Under the pieces are notes generated by a model, which saw nothing but the letters and a program-made list of their open reading frames with translations, was not told the origin of the DNA and made no database searches. Below are positions 40,396 to 51,241 of a DNA stretch of 64,000 bases, piece after piece; positions within the stretch are counted from its first letter, which is position 1, and each line of letters begins with the position of its first letter. This DNA is from Deinococcus terrestris (GTDB lineage Bacteria > Deinococcota > Deinococci > Deinococcales > Deinococcaceae): NCBI RefSeq assembly GCF_009377345.1, contig NZ_WBSL01000003.1, positions 132,501 to 196,500 of the forward strand, given 5' to 3'. The translations under genes were made by a program, and so were the position numbers.

Positions 40396-42489
40396 TCAGT
40401 CCCCCGGCTGTCCCTCCGGAGTGCCCGCTACCGTCACCGGCTCGGCCTTCGAGCGCAGCGGCAGCACGGGCACGAAGAGGGTCACCAGCAACCCCGCCAG
40501 CACGAACCACAGGCTGGTGGCAAACATCTGCGTCATCGCCGCCGTGAAGCCGTCCTTCAGCCCGGTCGTGAGCTGGGCGGCGAGGGTGCGGGCCTGCTCC
40601 CCCAGGCGGGTTTTCAGTTCGGCCAGCGTGGTGCGGGTCGTCTCCTGCACAAGTTCGGGCTCCTGCGCCAGAATCGCGGCCCCGACCTGTGCGGCGGTCG
40701 CCTGCGCCGCCTGCGGGGTGGCGAGGGCCTGCTCCGGCAGGGCACGGAGTTGGGCCTTGAGCGCGGCGGGCGTCTCCTCACTCGCCAGCAGCGCCTGCCG
40801 TCCGGCCTCCCCGTTTGCCAGGGCCGACTGCACCGCGTTCGCCTGCGCTTCCAGGCCCGCGTGAACCCGCGCCTCCAGGCCGCCGTCCGTGACCAGGTCG
40901 CGCAGCTCGGCAGGCAGGGCCTCGTTGGAGGCCACGGCCCTGGCCGCCGCCGCGTCCCCGTTCAGCGCCGCCTCAATCTGGCGGTACTGGGCGTCAAAGG
41001 CCGCCTGAATCTCCTTCTCCGGGCCGTTGCCGCTGCCGCTGGCCCGCAGCGCCCCGAGGTCAAAATTGTCCGCGTTCATCTGCATCCCCGGAACCTGGGG
41101 CAGATGCTTGGGCAGTTCGGTGTGCAGGTTGTTCAGCAGCAGGGTGCCGAACACCGCCGCGCCGATGGTCGAGCCGATCTGCCGGAAAAACTGGCTGCTG
41201 GAGGTGGCGATGCCGAGCTGGTTCAGCGGCACCGCATTCTGAATCGCCAGCGTAAAGAGGCTCTGCGACGGCCCCAGCCCCAGCCCCACGATAAACATGC
41301 GCCAGCCGAGGTCGACCAGCGTGGTCTGCGGGGTCAGGAAGGTCAGGAGGTAGATGCCGAGCAGCAGCAGCACCGCGCCGCCCAGCATCCACGGCTTGTA
41401 CTTGCCGGTGCGGGCCACGACCTGCCCCGCCACGATGCTCGACAGGATCAGCCCGCCCATCAGCGGCAGCATGGAAAAGCCGCTGTTGGTCGCCGACACG
41501 CCCAGCACCATCTGCATAAAGAGCGGCAGGAACAGAATCACGCCCAGGAAGGCCATCCCCATGATGAAGGACGCCAGATTGCCCAGGCTGAACATCGGCA
41601 CCCGGAAGAGGTTCAGCGGAATGATCGCGTCCTTGGTGCGCGACTCGGCCCAGAGAAAGCCCAGCAGCGAGGCGGCGCTCAGGGCAAAGAGGCCCAGGAT
41701 GCGGGCGCTGTCCCAGGGATAGGTCACGCCGCCCCAGGTCAGCGCGAGCAGCAGCGGAATGGTGGTCAGCAGAATCAGCGCCGCGCCGAGGTAGTCAATC
41801 TTGCCCGCCATGCGGTGCGTGAGCTTGGGCATCTTCGCCAGAATCAAGAAGAGCGCGAAGAGCCCCAGCGGCAGGTTGACGTAAAACACCCAGCGCCACG
41901 ATGCCTGATCGGTCAGAAATCCGCCCACGGCGGGGCCGATCACGCTGGCAAGGCCGAAGATCGCGCCGAACAGCCCGCCGAACCTCGCCCGCTCGGCGGG
42001 GGCGAACATGTCGGCCAGGATGGTAAAGGCGGTCGTGAACAGCGCCGCGCCGCCGAAGCCCGCCACCGCCCGGAAGGCGATGAGCTGGTTCATGCCCCCG
42101 CCCAGGAAGTTGCCCAGGAAGGGCTCCCCGGCCAGGCCGCTGAGCGCCGACCCCAGCAGAAAGACCACGATCCCGAACACCAGAATGGGCTTGCGCCCGT
42201 ACAGGTCCGACAGCTTGCCGTAGATGGGCACCATCACCGTGGAGGCGAGCAGGTAGGCGGTGGTGACCCACGAGTAGAGGTTGAAGCCCTGAAGGTCCTC
42301 AATGATGCGCGGCATCGCCGTGCCCACGATGGTCTGGCTGAGCGCGGCGAGAAGGAAGACCACCAGCAGGCCGATCAATGTGATGCGCTTTTCCTGCTCG
42401 GTGAAGTGTTGTTCGGCGAGCGAGTGTTCGGCGGCGTGTGGGTCCGTGGGGTGTGGCGCGGCGGGTGTGGGGGAGACGGGAGCGCTCAA
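40396..42489 (-). CDS. DHA2-family (EmrB/QacA-like) MFS efflux transporter with a large helical insertion
   Basis: 697 residues, against about 500 for the family. The first 450 residues hold 13 membrane segments with DHA2 motifs: [32 protein letters not shown] (motif A) and [19 protein letters not shown] (motif C). Then roughly residues 475-650 are a soluble Ala/Glu/Gln-rich helical region, followed by one last membrane segment ([18 protein letters not shown]). An insertion of this size before the last helix is unusual. It overlaps marR by 4 bases (ATGA), so MarR almost surely controls it. Expected to export drugs or other toxic amphiphiles. Confidence 0.88.
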   Translation of the reverse strand: MSAPVSPTPAAPHPTDPHAAEHSLAEQHFTEQEKRITLIGLLVVFLLAALSQTIVGTAMPRIIEDLQGFNLYSWVTTAYLLASTVMVPIYGKLSDLYGRKPILVFGIVVFLLGSALSGLAGEPFLGNFLGGGMNQLIAFRAVAGFGGAALFTTAFTILADMFAPAERARFGGLFGAIFGLASVIGPAVGGFLTDQASWRWVFYVNLPLGLFALFLILAKMPKLTHRMAGKIDYLGAALILLTTIPLLLALTWGGVTYPWDSARILGLFALSAASLLGFLWAESRTKDAIIPLNLFRVPMFSLGNLASFIMGMAFLGVILFLPLFMQMVLGVSATNSGFSMLPLMGGLILSSIVAGQVVARTGKYKPWMLGGAVLLLLGIYLLTFLTPQTTLVDLGWRMFIVGLGLGPSQSLFTLAIQNAVPLNQLGIATSSSQFFRQIGSTIGAAVFGTLLLNNLHTELPKHLPQVPGMQMNADNFDLGALRASGSGNGPEKEIQAAFDAQYRQIEAALNGDAAAARAVASNEALPAELRDLVTDGGLEARVHAGLEAQANAVQSALANGEAGRQALLASEETPAALKAQLRALPEQALATPQAAQATAAQVGAAILAQEPELVQETTRTTLAELKTRLGEQARTLAAQLTTGLKDGFTAAMTQMFATSLWFVLAGLLVTLFVPVLPLRSKAEPVTVAGTPEGQPGD

Positions 42490-42950
42490 GTGGGGTCCTC
42501 CTGGGTCAGCAGATCAAGGGCGCCGAGAACGGTCGCCAGGGTGTCGGGGTCAAGGCGCGAGAGCCGGGTGCTCACCAGTGCGTGCACGCTTTGCACGGTG
42601 GCGGCCAGTGCGGCCTCGCCGACCGGGGTCAGGCTCAGGCGGGTGCGCCGCGAGTCGTCGGGGTCCAGTTGCCGGGCGATCAGTCCCTGCCGCGCCAGCC
42701 CATCGAGGTAACGGCTGAGCAGCGTAGGCGGCAGTTCCAGCCGCTCGGCCAGCACCTTGGGATAGGTGGCCCCAGTCTGGATGCCGCGCAGCACGAAGAA
42801 GCGCCGGGTGTCGAGGTCGTGCTTCTCGGCCAGCAGCGGGTTGATGTCCTGCTTGAGCTTGCGGTTGAAGTGCCACATCCGCCCGATAAACAAACTGACC
42901 TGGTCGGGAGTCGGGGCCGCCTCGGGAGGCAGGGGGGGAGGAGCGGTCAT
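42486..42950 (-). CDS. MarR-family transcriptional regulator
   Basis: 154 residues. Winged helix: [43 protein letters not shown] (recognition helix) and [21 protein letters not shown] (wing with the family DxRxxxLxLT pattern). TAGTTT ends 6 bases before the ATG, and a palindromic operator covers the -35 region. Cotranscribed with the efflux pump; the usual logic is repression released by a pump substrate. Confidence 0.93.
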   Translation of the reverse strand: MTAPPPLPPEAAPTPDQVSLFIGRMWHFNRKLKQDINPLLAEKHDLDTRRFFVLRGIQTGATYPKVLAERLELPPTLLSRYLDGLARQGLIARQLDPDDSRRTRLSLTPVGEAALAATVQSVHALVSTRLSRLDPDTLATVLGALDLLTQEDPT

Positions 42951-42956
42951 CCGATT

Positions 42957-42989
42957 AAACTACGACAATAGTTCACTTTGGTCAACTAT
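42957..42989 (-). promoter_or_regulatory. marR promoter with overlapping operator
   Basis: TTGACC (42980-42985), 17-base spacer, TAGTTT (42957-42962). The palindrome ATAGTTCAC-TTTG-GTCAACTAT (42968-42989; arms match 8 of 9) covers the -35 box and most of the spacer. Size and placement fit autorepression by MarR. Confidence 0.8.
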
Positions 42990-43057
42990 CGCCTGGAGGT
43001 AGATGAAGTGGCCTACTTCGCCCCGGCTGCCGGGGGCCGCGTGGTCTACTGGAGGCC

Positions 43058-44401
43058 ATGCAACTCGTGACGGGACCGCTGGAGGGGGCGCAGGCCGCCG
43101 ACCTGACGCTGACGTTCTTGACGCCGGGAGCGGCGGGGCTCCCAGAGCGGGTGACCCGCGACCTGAAACCGGGCAAGGTTGCCCTGCTCTCGCGCAGCGA
43201 GTCGGGGGACGTGGCCGTGGCCCTGACCCCCGAAGACGCCGGGCAGGCCCGCGAGGTGGGTGCAGCGTTTGTGAAGCTGGCGAATGATCTCGGCGCCCGT
43301 GCCCTGGCGGTGGAGGCCAGCGAGTACGGGGACGCCCTGGCCCTCGCCGCGCTCGCCGCCGGGCGCAAGGATGCCCGCTACCGCGAACAGGCCCGCCCTG
43401 CCCCCACGTCCCTGACCGTGCAGGGCCTCGCGGACAGTGCCCGGCTCGAAGCCCTGACCGCCGGGGTGCAGTTCGCCCGCGACCTCGTGAATGCGCCCGC
43501 CAACGTCCTCAACCCCGCCACCCTCGCCCGCGAAGCCCGCCGCCTGGAGGGCCACGGCGCCGACGTGGACATCTGGGACAGCACCGAGATCGAGGCGCGG
43601 GGCATGGGCCTGCTCGCCGCCGTCGCGGCCGGAAGCGCGACCGGCCCGCGTCTGATCCGGGTGACCCTCCCCGCGCGGGGCGAGGTCACGCGGGTGGTCG
43701 CCCTCGTCGGCAAGGGCGTCACTTTTGACACGGGCGGCTACTCCATCAAGCCTGCGGCGGGCATGGCCCCCATGAAAAACGACATGGGCGGTGCGGCCAC
43801 CGTCCTCGGCGCGATGCGGGCGCTGGCCGGGCTGCGCGACCGTCTCCCCGAAGGGCTGGAAGTCCGCGCCTACGTCCCCGCCGCCGAGAACATGGTCGGC
43901 CCCCACGCCATGCGCCCCGGTGACATCTACCGCGCCGCGAACGGCAAGACGGTGGAGGTCGTGAACACCGACGCCGAGGGCCGCCTGATCCTGGCCGACG
44001 CGCTGGCCGTCGCCTGCGACGAGGGCGCGACCGAGATCGTGGACGTGGCGACCCTGACCGGAGCCAAGATGATCGCCCTCGGCAGCGACATCGCGGGCCT
44101 CTTTGCCAGCGACGCCGACCTCGCGGCCCGGCTCAAGGCGAGCGCGGAGGCGGCGGGCGAGTATGTCTGGGAACTTCCCCTCCACGCGCCGTACCTCAAG
44201 GCCTTCCAGAAGGAGACGCTGGCCGACCTGCGCAACTCCGACCTCGTGCCGCAGGGGGGCAGCATCAAGGCGGCCCTCTTCCTGCAGGAGTTTGTCCCCC
44301 GGCCCTGGGCGCATCTGGATATCGCCGGAAACGCCCAGAAGGACGGCGAGGCGACCGGATGGGGCGTGGGGACGCTGGTGGGGTACGTGCTGAACGGGTA
44401 G
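43058..44401 (+). CDS. pepA: Leucyl aminopeptidase (M17 family)
   Basis: 447 residues, cytoplasmic two-metal exopeptidase. Catalytic core: VGKGVTFDTGGYSIKP near 228-243, MKNDMGGAATVLGAM near 250-264, and NTDAEGRLILADALAVA near 306-322, with the bicarbonate-binding Arg in the last. N-terminal domain is shorter and more divergent than in PepA of enterics. TCTACT ends 7 bases before the ATG; the gap also reads GGAGG, so either leaderless or leadered initiation is possible. Converges on the DUF4032 gene. Confidence 0.93.
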   Translation: MQLVTGPLEGAQAADLTLTFLTPGAAGLPERVTRDLKPGKVALLSRSESGDVAVALTPEDAGQAREVGAAFVKLANDLGARALAVEASEYGDALALAALAAGRKDARYREQARPAPTSLTVQGLADSARLEALTAGVQFARDLVNAPANVLNPATLAREARRLEGHGADVDIWDSTEIEARGMGLLAAVAAGSATGPRLIRVTLPARGEVTRVVALVGKGVTFDTGGYSIKPAAGMAPMKNDMGGAATVLGAMRALAGLRDRLPEGLEVRAYVPAAENMVGPHAMRPGDIYRAANGKTVEVVNTDAEGRLILADALAVACDEGATEIVDVATLTGAKMIALGSDIAGLFASDADLAARLKASAEAAGEYVWELPLHAPYLKAFQKETLADLRNSDLVPQGGSIKAALFLQEFVPRPWAHLDIAGNAQKDGEATGWGVGTLVGYVLNG

Positions 44402-44432
44402 GCGGGACGTAGGGCGCGGGAGGGAGTCCCCC

Positions 44433-45359
44433 CTACGCCGTCCCCAACTTCCCCTGCCAGCGCAGCTTGAGCCGCTGCCCCAATCGGCGGTACAGGGGCG
44501 GCGCGTGATGTTCCCCGAAGTCGCGGGTGGCTTCCTCACTGCCCACGTCGTGGCCGCCCTGCTGCGTCAGGAAGTAGCGGTGGTCCATGATCCAGAGGTA
44601 CAGGTCGGCCTCGGTACGCCCCGGAAAGCGGGCCATCACGTCGTGCTTCTCCAGGTTCTCCACGACCCGGCTATAGAGGCGGCGGTACCAGCTCTCCACG
44701 GCCTCCTCCCACGATACCGGGGGCAGCCCCCCCCGCCCCGGCTTGCGGTCCAGAAAATACTGCCGGGTGCGGATGTGGTCCAGCAATCGGTCATAGCGTC
44801 CCGGCGTGGTGAAGCGGATCTCGCGGTGCCCCGGCACCACCTCGTCTAGGCGCGTCTCGCGCAGGAAGCGGGCGTATTCGCCCTTGATGATCAGGTCACG
44901 CAGGGTGTCGTCCTCGTCGGGAGGCACCGTCACTTGCAACTCGATCACGTGCGCGTCGATGTACTTCTGCCCCAGCCGCCGCGCCACCGAGACGCGGTGG
45001 TTGCCGTCCTTGACGAAGTACAGCTCGCCCACCTTGTACACCTGAATGGGCGGCAGCTCCTTGCCCTGAAGCTGCGCCGAGCGCACGCCGATCCAGCGCT
45101 CGTCAAGGTGGCGCTCGCGCGGGAGGTAATGGCGGTCGAACTCGCGGTAGCGGTCCACCGACCCGGCGATCTTCTCGACCGGAATCGCCTGCACGCCCAG
45201 CGCATGCTCCCCCTGGGGCGCGAGGTGCCGCACCCACTCAAAGGGCAGCAGGTCGCCCCGCTCGCGCCGCAGGATGGCGAGCAGGTCGTGCAGGTGGGCC
45301 ACCCGGCGGGCGCGTTCCACCTCGTGCCGGGCGCGGGTTCTCTGGTCGTGGTCGGTCAT
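44433..45359 (-). CDS. DUF4032-type ParB-fold protein
   Basis: 308 residues from [19 protein letters not shown] (GGAGAG upstream). A ParB/sulfiredoxin-like segment is visible: [20 protein letters not shown] then [20 protein letters not shown] near 113-132, as in ParB-type nucleotide-binding folds. The C-terminal half ([31 protein letters not shown]) matches the domain of unknown function 4032. Neither partition genes nor CTP-binding partners lie nearby, so a chromosome-segregation role is not implied. A TACGCT box at 45416-45421 may be its -10. Confidence 0.72.
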   Translation of the reverse strand: MTDHDQRTRARHEVERARRVAHLHDLLAILRRERGDLLPFEWVRHLAPQGEHALGVQAIPVEKIAGSVDRYREFDRHYLPRERHLDERWIGVRSAQLQGKELPPIQVYKVGELYFVKDGNHRVSVARRLGQKYIDAHVIELQVTVPPDEDDTLRDLIIKGEYARFLRETRLDEVVPGHREIRFTTPGRYDRLLDHIRTRQYFLDRKPGRGGLPPVSWEEAVESWYRRLYSRVVENLEKHDVMARFPGRTEADLYLWIMDHRYFLTQQGGHDVGSEEATRDFGEHHAPPLYRRLGQRLKLRWQGKLGTA

Positions 45360-45540
45360 GGCTCTCTCCGGGGGTGGTGCATCTGTTCCTGCCTCTGCTG
45401 GCCCCTTTGGTGTCCAGCGTACACCCTTCCGGTCAGGCGAATGTCTGCTGTCTGGGCAGCCTGATGAAAGTCTTGAGGAAAGGCCCCCAAAGGTGCCCGC
45501 GCCCATAGCCCCCATTGCCGCGCGGGGGTGGAATGCCTCC

Positions 45541-46137
45541 ATGCTCGGCAAATTCTTCAAGAAACCCGCGGACGACATGGACGGCCGCATTCCCCCCGGC
45601 CAGACGCTCACCACCCGCTTTCCGGTGCTGACCTACGGCCCCGCGCAGCACTACCGCCCGGAGGAGGTCGTCGTGCGCGTCTTCGGGCTGGCGGAGGAAA
45701 AGACCCTGACCTGGGCCGACCTGATGGCGCTGCCGCAGACGACCCTCACCTACGACATCCACTGTGTGACCCACTGGAGCAAGCTGGACACCACCTGGAC
45801 CGGCGTGCGGGTGGTGGACCTGATGGAACACCTTCAGCTCAGGCCCGGCGCGACCCACGTCATGCAGCACAGCGTCGGCGGCTACACGACCAACCTCTCC
45901 TTGGAGGATTTCACCCGGCCCGAAAACCTGCTGGCCCACACCTTCGGCGGCGAGCCGCTGACCCCCGAACACGGCGGCCCGCTGCGGCTGGTCGTCCCGC
46001 ACCTGTACTTCTGGAAGAGTGCAAAGTGGTTGACCGGGCTGGAGTTCATGGACGCTGACCGCCCCGGCTTCTGGGAGCGCAACGGGTACCACATGCGCGG
46101 CGACCCCTTCGCGGAGGAGCGGTATGACGACGACTGA
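45541..46137 (+). CDS. Stand-alone molybdopterin-dependent oxidoreductase domain (sulfite oxidase/MsrP-like)
   Basis: 198 residues. Matches the Mo-binding catalytic domain of the sulfite oxidase family: [41 protein letters not shown] (Cys that ligates Mo) and [18 protein letters not shown]. There is no Tat signal, so unlike MsrP it should stay in the cytoplasm, and no dimer domain or heme partner is present. TGGAAT ends 6 bases before the ATG. Its last 14 bases overlap mug. Substrate unknown. Confidence 0.82.
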   Translation: MLGKFFKKPADDMDGRIPPGQTLTTRFPVLTYGPAQHYRPEEVVVRVFGLAEEKTLTWADLMALPQTTLTYDIHCVTHWSKLDTTWTGVRVVDLMEHLQLRPGATHVMQHSVGGYTTNLSLEDFTRPENLLAHTFGGEPLTPEHGGPLRLVVPHLYFWKSAKWLTGLEFMDADRPGFWERNGYHMRGDPFAEERYDDD

Positions 46138-46687
46138 GGTGCCAGCGGGGGAGGGCTACCTCGTCCCCGACGTGCTGGAGGAGGGCCTGACGCTGGTACT
46201 CGTCGGCACCGCTCCCAGCCGCATCAGCGCCCGTGCGAAGGCCTATTACGCCAATCCGGAGAACAAGTTCTGGCGGGTGCTGGCCCAGGTCGGGCTGACG
46301 CCCCGGCAACTTGCGCCGCGCGAGTACCCCACCCTGCCTCAGTACGGCATCGGCCTGACCGACGTGGCAAAGCGGCACAGCGGGGTGGATTCGGCGCTGC
46401 CCGGCGAGGCGTGGGCGCCCGACGAGCTGCGCGAGAAGATCCGGCGCTACCGCCCGGCCCTCGTCGCCTTCACAAGCAAGCGGGGCGCCTCCGAGACGCT
46501 GGGCCTTCCCACCGGGAAACTGCCCTATGGCCCGCAACTTCTGCCGCTGGAGGGGGCGGAGGTCTGGGTGCTGCCCTCCACCAGTCCGCTGGGTCACACC
46601 CACTTCCGGCTGGAGCCGTGGCAGGCGCTCTCTGACCGGGTGAAGGAACTGCGGGGGAACCGGAACGCCCCTCACCCCGTACCCTGA
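46124..46687 (+). CDS. mug: Mismatch-specific uracil-DNA glycosylase
   Basis: 187 residues. Removes uracil or thymine mispaired with G. Family marks: [19 protein letters not shown] (motif 1 region, residues 24-42), [33 protein letters not shown] and the minor-groove loop [13 protein letters not shown] near 148-160. The pattern GTAPS in place of the TDG-type GINPG is as in the Deinococcus Mug described in the literature. Starts inside the end of the preceding oxidoreductase gene (14-base overlap). Confidence 0.87.
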   Translation: MTTTEVPAGEGYLVPDVLEEGLTLVLVGTAPSRISARAKAYYANPENKFWRVLAQVGLTPRQLAPREYPTLPQYGIGLTDVAKRHSGVDSALPGEAWAPDELREKIRRYRPALVAFTSKRGASETLGLPTGKLPYGPQLLPLEGAEVWVLPSTSPLGHTHFRLEPWQALSDRVKELRGNRNAPHPVP

Positions 46688-46691
46688 CCAT

Positions 46692-47405
46692 ATGTCGGCG
46701 CCTGTGCCTCCCCGTCCTCCCCGTCCCGGCGACGATCCCTGGCTGCCTTCCACTCGGCCTGCCCTGCCGCGCCCGGCGCTTCCGCCCGACCTGGGGCGCC
46801 GTGCCAAGGGCCTGGGCTGGCTGGCCGTGCAGGGCGTGCTGGGCTTTGTGGCCGTGCTGGTGTTGCTGCTGGTGTTCGGCATCCTGCTCGCGCTGGGCTG
46901 GGACCCGGCAGGGTGGCTGATTGGAATTACGTTGATCCTGGCCTTTCTGGGCGTGGCCCGCACCGCCATTCAGGGCCGCCGCCTGCTGACTCCCGCCCCC
47001 GAGGTGCCCCTCGCGCAGGCTGGCCCCGAGGACGACGAGGCGCGGCTGCTGCGGTTGCTGCGCTCCGGCGAGCGTGCCTTGCCCCCGGCCGCCCGCCCGG
47101 CCTTTCACGCGGCCATCATCTCCACCCGCGACGCCCTGCGCCTGACCTCCGGGGACGAGGCGCTGGGCCGCGACGCCTTCGATGCGCGGCAGGCCGCACG
47201 CGAGGACCTGCCCGAGTTGCTGCACACCTACCAGGCCGCCCCCCGCACCCCCGACGCCGAGCGCCTGCTCTTGAACCAACTGGACCTGATCGGCCGCCGC
47301 ATGGGCGAGGTCGTCCACGAACGCCGGGGCCAGCACACCCGCACCCTGGAGGCCCAGCGGCGCTACCTGGAAAGCAAATACGGGGAGGGGGAGGAGCGGG
47401 AGTAG
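46692..47405 (+). CDS. Two-helix membrane protein of unknown function
   Basis: 237 residues. Two adjacent membrane segments (LAVQGVLGFVAVLVLLLVFG, about 38-57, and PAGWLIGITLILAFLGVA, about 66-83) precede a soluble, helical, Arg/Glu-rich domain with AILSTRDALRL-like and QLDLIGRRMGEVVHERR segments. No family recognised. TACCCT ends 6 bases before the ATG, so it has its own leaderless transcript although it is only 4 bases after mug. Confidence 0.65.
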   Translation: MSAPVPPRPPRPGDDPWLPSTRPALPRPALPPDLGRRAKGLGWLAVQGVLGFVAVLVLLLVFGILLALGWDPAGWLIGITLILAFLGVARTAIQGRRLLTPAPEVPLAQAGPEDDEARLLRLLRSGERALPPAARPAFHAAIISTRDALRLTSGDEALGRDAFDARQAAREDLPELLHTYQAAPRTPDAERLLLNQLDLIGRRMGEVVHERRGQHTRTLEAQRRYLESKYGEGEERE

Positions 47406-47422
47406 GTGCTGGGGAGAGCGGA

Positions 47423-47453
47423 GGGCGAAGGCAGAGTGACGGCCTTCGCCCTT
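47423..47453. terminator. Bidirectional terminator
   Basis: GGGCGAAGGC and GCCTTCGCCC form a 10-bp stem with a 9-base loop between convergent genes; the 3' arm runs into the DUF305 stop codon. Confidence 0.75.
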
Positions 47454-48126
47454 ACTCATGTCCGTGCCTCTTTTCTTGGTGCTCCAGGGACGGAAACAGC
47501 GGCAACGGCTCCACCCCTCGCGCCCGCAGCATCCGGTCCATCGCCCGCACTTCCGTCTTCTGCATCAGTTCCACATGCCGGGCGAGTTCGCGCACCTGGG
47601 GCCGCACCCACCAGCCCAGGAGCGGTCCCGCCATCGCCAATGCGCCCTCGTGGTGCCGCCGCATCAGTTGGAGGAACAGGCGCTCAGCCTCCGCAGGGGG
47701 CAGGGTGCCCAGCCGGTTCAAGTCGGCGGGCGTCGCCATGCCCATCGCGGCGGCGTGGGCGGGCGGCATGGGGAACCCTTCCGCTGGGTGGCCCCAGGCC
47801 CGCAGCAGCGCCTCCATCTGACCGATCTCGCGCTCCTGCACCTGCCGGATGGTCCGGGCGAGGGTCTGCACCTCCGGGTCACGCAGCCTCGGCCCGGCCG
47901 CCTCCACCATCGTTACGGCCTGCGCGTGGTGGGGCAGCATCATTCGCAAAAAGCGCACCTCCGCACTGTCCGCAGCCGGTGGGGGCAGCAGCAGGGGCAC
48001 CACCGCGAAGGCCAGCGCGAGCAGCAGCGACAACCCTACCCCCAGCCCCGCCCACCACAAGGGCCGTGTCAGGAGCCCATTCAGGCCCGGACGCTCCCGG
48101 CACGTGGCTGCCGCATCAGCGCCCAC
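47452..48126 (-). CDS. DUF305-family protein
   Basis: About 224 residues. One N-terminal membrane segment (WWAGLGVGLSLLLALAFAVV) and the two DUF305 copies of a His/Met motif: RMMLPHHAQAVTMVEAA and LMRRHHEGALAMAG, spaced as in the family. DUF305 proteins are ferritin-like four-helix bundles often tied to copper. The start is uncertain: in this frame the only usual start near the end of the DUF2243 gene is a GTG at 48126, giving a 46-base overlap with it. Probably cotranscribed with DUF2243. Confidence 0.75.
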   Translation of the reverse strand: MGADAAATCRERPGLNGLLTRPLWWAGLGVGLSLLLALAFAVVPLLLPPPAADSAEVRFLRMMLPHHAQAVTMVEAAGPRLRDPEVQTLARTIRQVQEREIGQMEALLRAWGHPAEGFPMPPAHAAAMGMATPADLNRLGTLPPAEAERLFLQLMRRHHEGALAMAGPLLGWWVRPQVRELARHVELMQKTEVRAMDRMLRARGVEPLPLFPSLEHQEKRHGHE

Positions 48127-48584
48127 CCGATCAGCAGCATGGCCGCCCCCCACACCAGAAAGCCCACGTCGTACAGCGCCTGATTCGGGCCGGGCCGCAC
48201 ATGGTGAATCTGGAGGATCTGGTGGTCGACCAGCCCCTCCACCACGTTGAACAGTCCCCACCCGAGCAGCAGCGCCCCGACCAGCGCCCGGGTGCTCCAG
48301 GTGACGTGCTGGCCCCGCGTCCCCTGCCACAGCAGGAAAATGCCGATCAGGGTAAAGACCCAGGTGGCCGCGTGGAAAAAGCCGTCGGCCACGGTGTTGA
48401 TCTTCAGGTTCTCCAGGGTGGTGGGCAGGTAGACCTCGCTGAGGAGGTGGTGCCACTGGAGAATCTGGTGCAGCACGATGCCGTCAAAAAACCCGCCCAG
48501 GCCGAGGCCCAGGAAGACGCCGCCCCACAGCCAGGAGCGGGGGTTGGTGTTGGTGCGGAGCGGTGGTCCCTCGGTGACGGTCAT
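48081..48584 (-). CDS. DUF2243-family membrane protein
   Basis: 167 residues with four membrane segments, beginning MTVTEGPPLRTNTNPRSWLW (GGAGGAAG upstream). The family features FLGLGLGGFFDGIVLHQILQ and VEGLVDHQILQIHHVRPG, paired H-Q-x-x-Q-x-H motifs, are both present. Function unknown; its pairing with DUF305 hints at metal stress. A TACAAT -10 box lies at 48628-48633. Confidence 0.82.
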   Translation of the reverse strand: MTVTEGPPLRTNTNPRSWLWGGVFLGLGLGGFFDGIVLHQILQWHHLLSEVYLPTTLENLKINTVADGFFHAATWVFTLIGIFLLWQGTRGQHVTWSTRALVGALLLGWGLFNVVEGLVDHQILQIHHVRPGPNQALYDVGFLVWGAAMLLIGWALMRQPRAGSVRA

Positions 48585-48768
48585 GACTTCCTCCGAAGTT
48601 GAGGCGAATGGCGACGGTTCGGCTCCGATTGTAGAAAGCTCCCGCCGTGGGCAGGCCCCCTGCGGCCAACCCTCAAGGCGGCGTGAACTCGCCAGCAGGA
48701 CAGACCCCCGCGCGGGGGCGGGGGCTTGGGCCGTCACGGCGGGAAGCTGGTCGCTGGCGGCTGGCCGC

Positions 48769-50530
<1,762 letters not shown>

Positions 50531-50534
50531 GGAA

Positions 50535-50564
50535 AGTGTGGCGCAGGCGGGGAGGAAGGGTCAA
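50535..50564 (-). promoter_or_regulatory. Promoter of the glyS T-box transcript
   Basis: TTGACC, 18-base spacer and CACACT on the minus strand, placed right after the DUF697 stop. The transcript start would be near 50528, giving the full T-box leader. Confidence 0.65.
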
Positions 50565-50569
50565 GGGGG

Positions 50570-51148
50570 TCAGTTCAGGTCCCCCCGGCCCCCACCTTTG
50601 CCCTTTTCCTCGGCGCGGCGGCGCAGCTCGGAGGCGAGGTCGGAGAAGTCCTGCGGGCTGGGGAGCACGCGGCGGCTTTGCGCCTTGGCCTCCTGCACGA
50701 CCTTGACCTGTTCCTGCCGGGTGGCGGGCAGCCCGGCCCGCTTGCGCTCGAAGTACTGCTGCGCGACCCGCCCCAGCGCGAAGGTCCAGCCATAGACGGC
50801 GGGGGCGGTGATCAGGCCGCCGATCACGGGCAGCGCGATTTTGGCGACCCCGCGCATGACCTGCCGCGCCACGACCCCGTAGGCAACGGTGGCCCCCAGC
50901 TCCTGCGCGATCTCGCGCGAGCGCTCCGGGGTGATCTCGAAGCCGTAGATCTTGCCGATGTGCAGCACCATCTTGGCCTGGAGAGGCGTGATCAGCAGGA
51001 TGTCCGCGAAGGGAATGGGCTCGACTGCAATGGCCCCCGAGAGCAGCGCCGCGCTCTTGATGACCTCCTCGACGTTCTCCTCCTGGGAGAGGTCGGGGTC
51101 CACGTCAAAATTGAAGTTGTCGAGCACCTGCCGCACGAGGGGAAACAT
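50570..51148 (-). CDS. DUF697-family protein
   Basis: 192 residues. Segments [20 protein letters not shown] and [20 protein letters not shown] match the DUF697 pattern found at the C-terminus of some GTPases (YcjF/TrmE-like), here as a stand-alone protein. Two moderately hydrophobic helices (about 97-112 and 115-132) suggest membrane contact. The tail is highly charged ([15 protein letters not shown]). TACACT ends 6 bases before the ATG, a leaderless arrangement. Confidence 0.72.
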   Translation of the reverse strand: MFPLVRQVLDNFNFDVDPDLSQEENVEEVIKSAALLSGAIAVEPIPFADILLITPLQAKMVLHIGKIYGFEITPERSREIAQELGATVAYGVVARQVMRGVAKIALPVIGGLITAPAVYGWTFALGRVAQQYFERKRAGLPATRQEQVKVVQEAKAQSRRVLPSPQDFSDLASELRRRAEEKGKGGGRGDLN

Positions 51149-51241
51149 GGAGAAAGTGTAGCGGCGCGGGCCATGGGCGGGGAACGGCGAGTCTTGAGCA
51201 ACGGCTGTGGCCTGCTCTCTCCCGCCGCCACCCCTTTCCCC

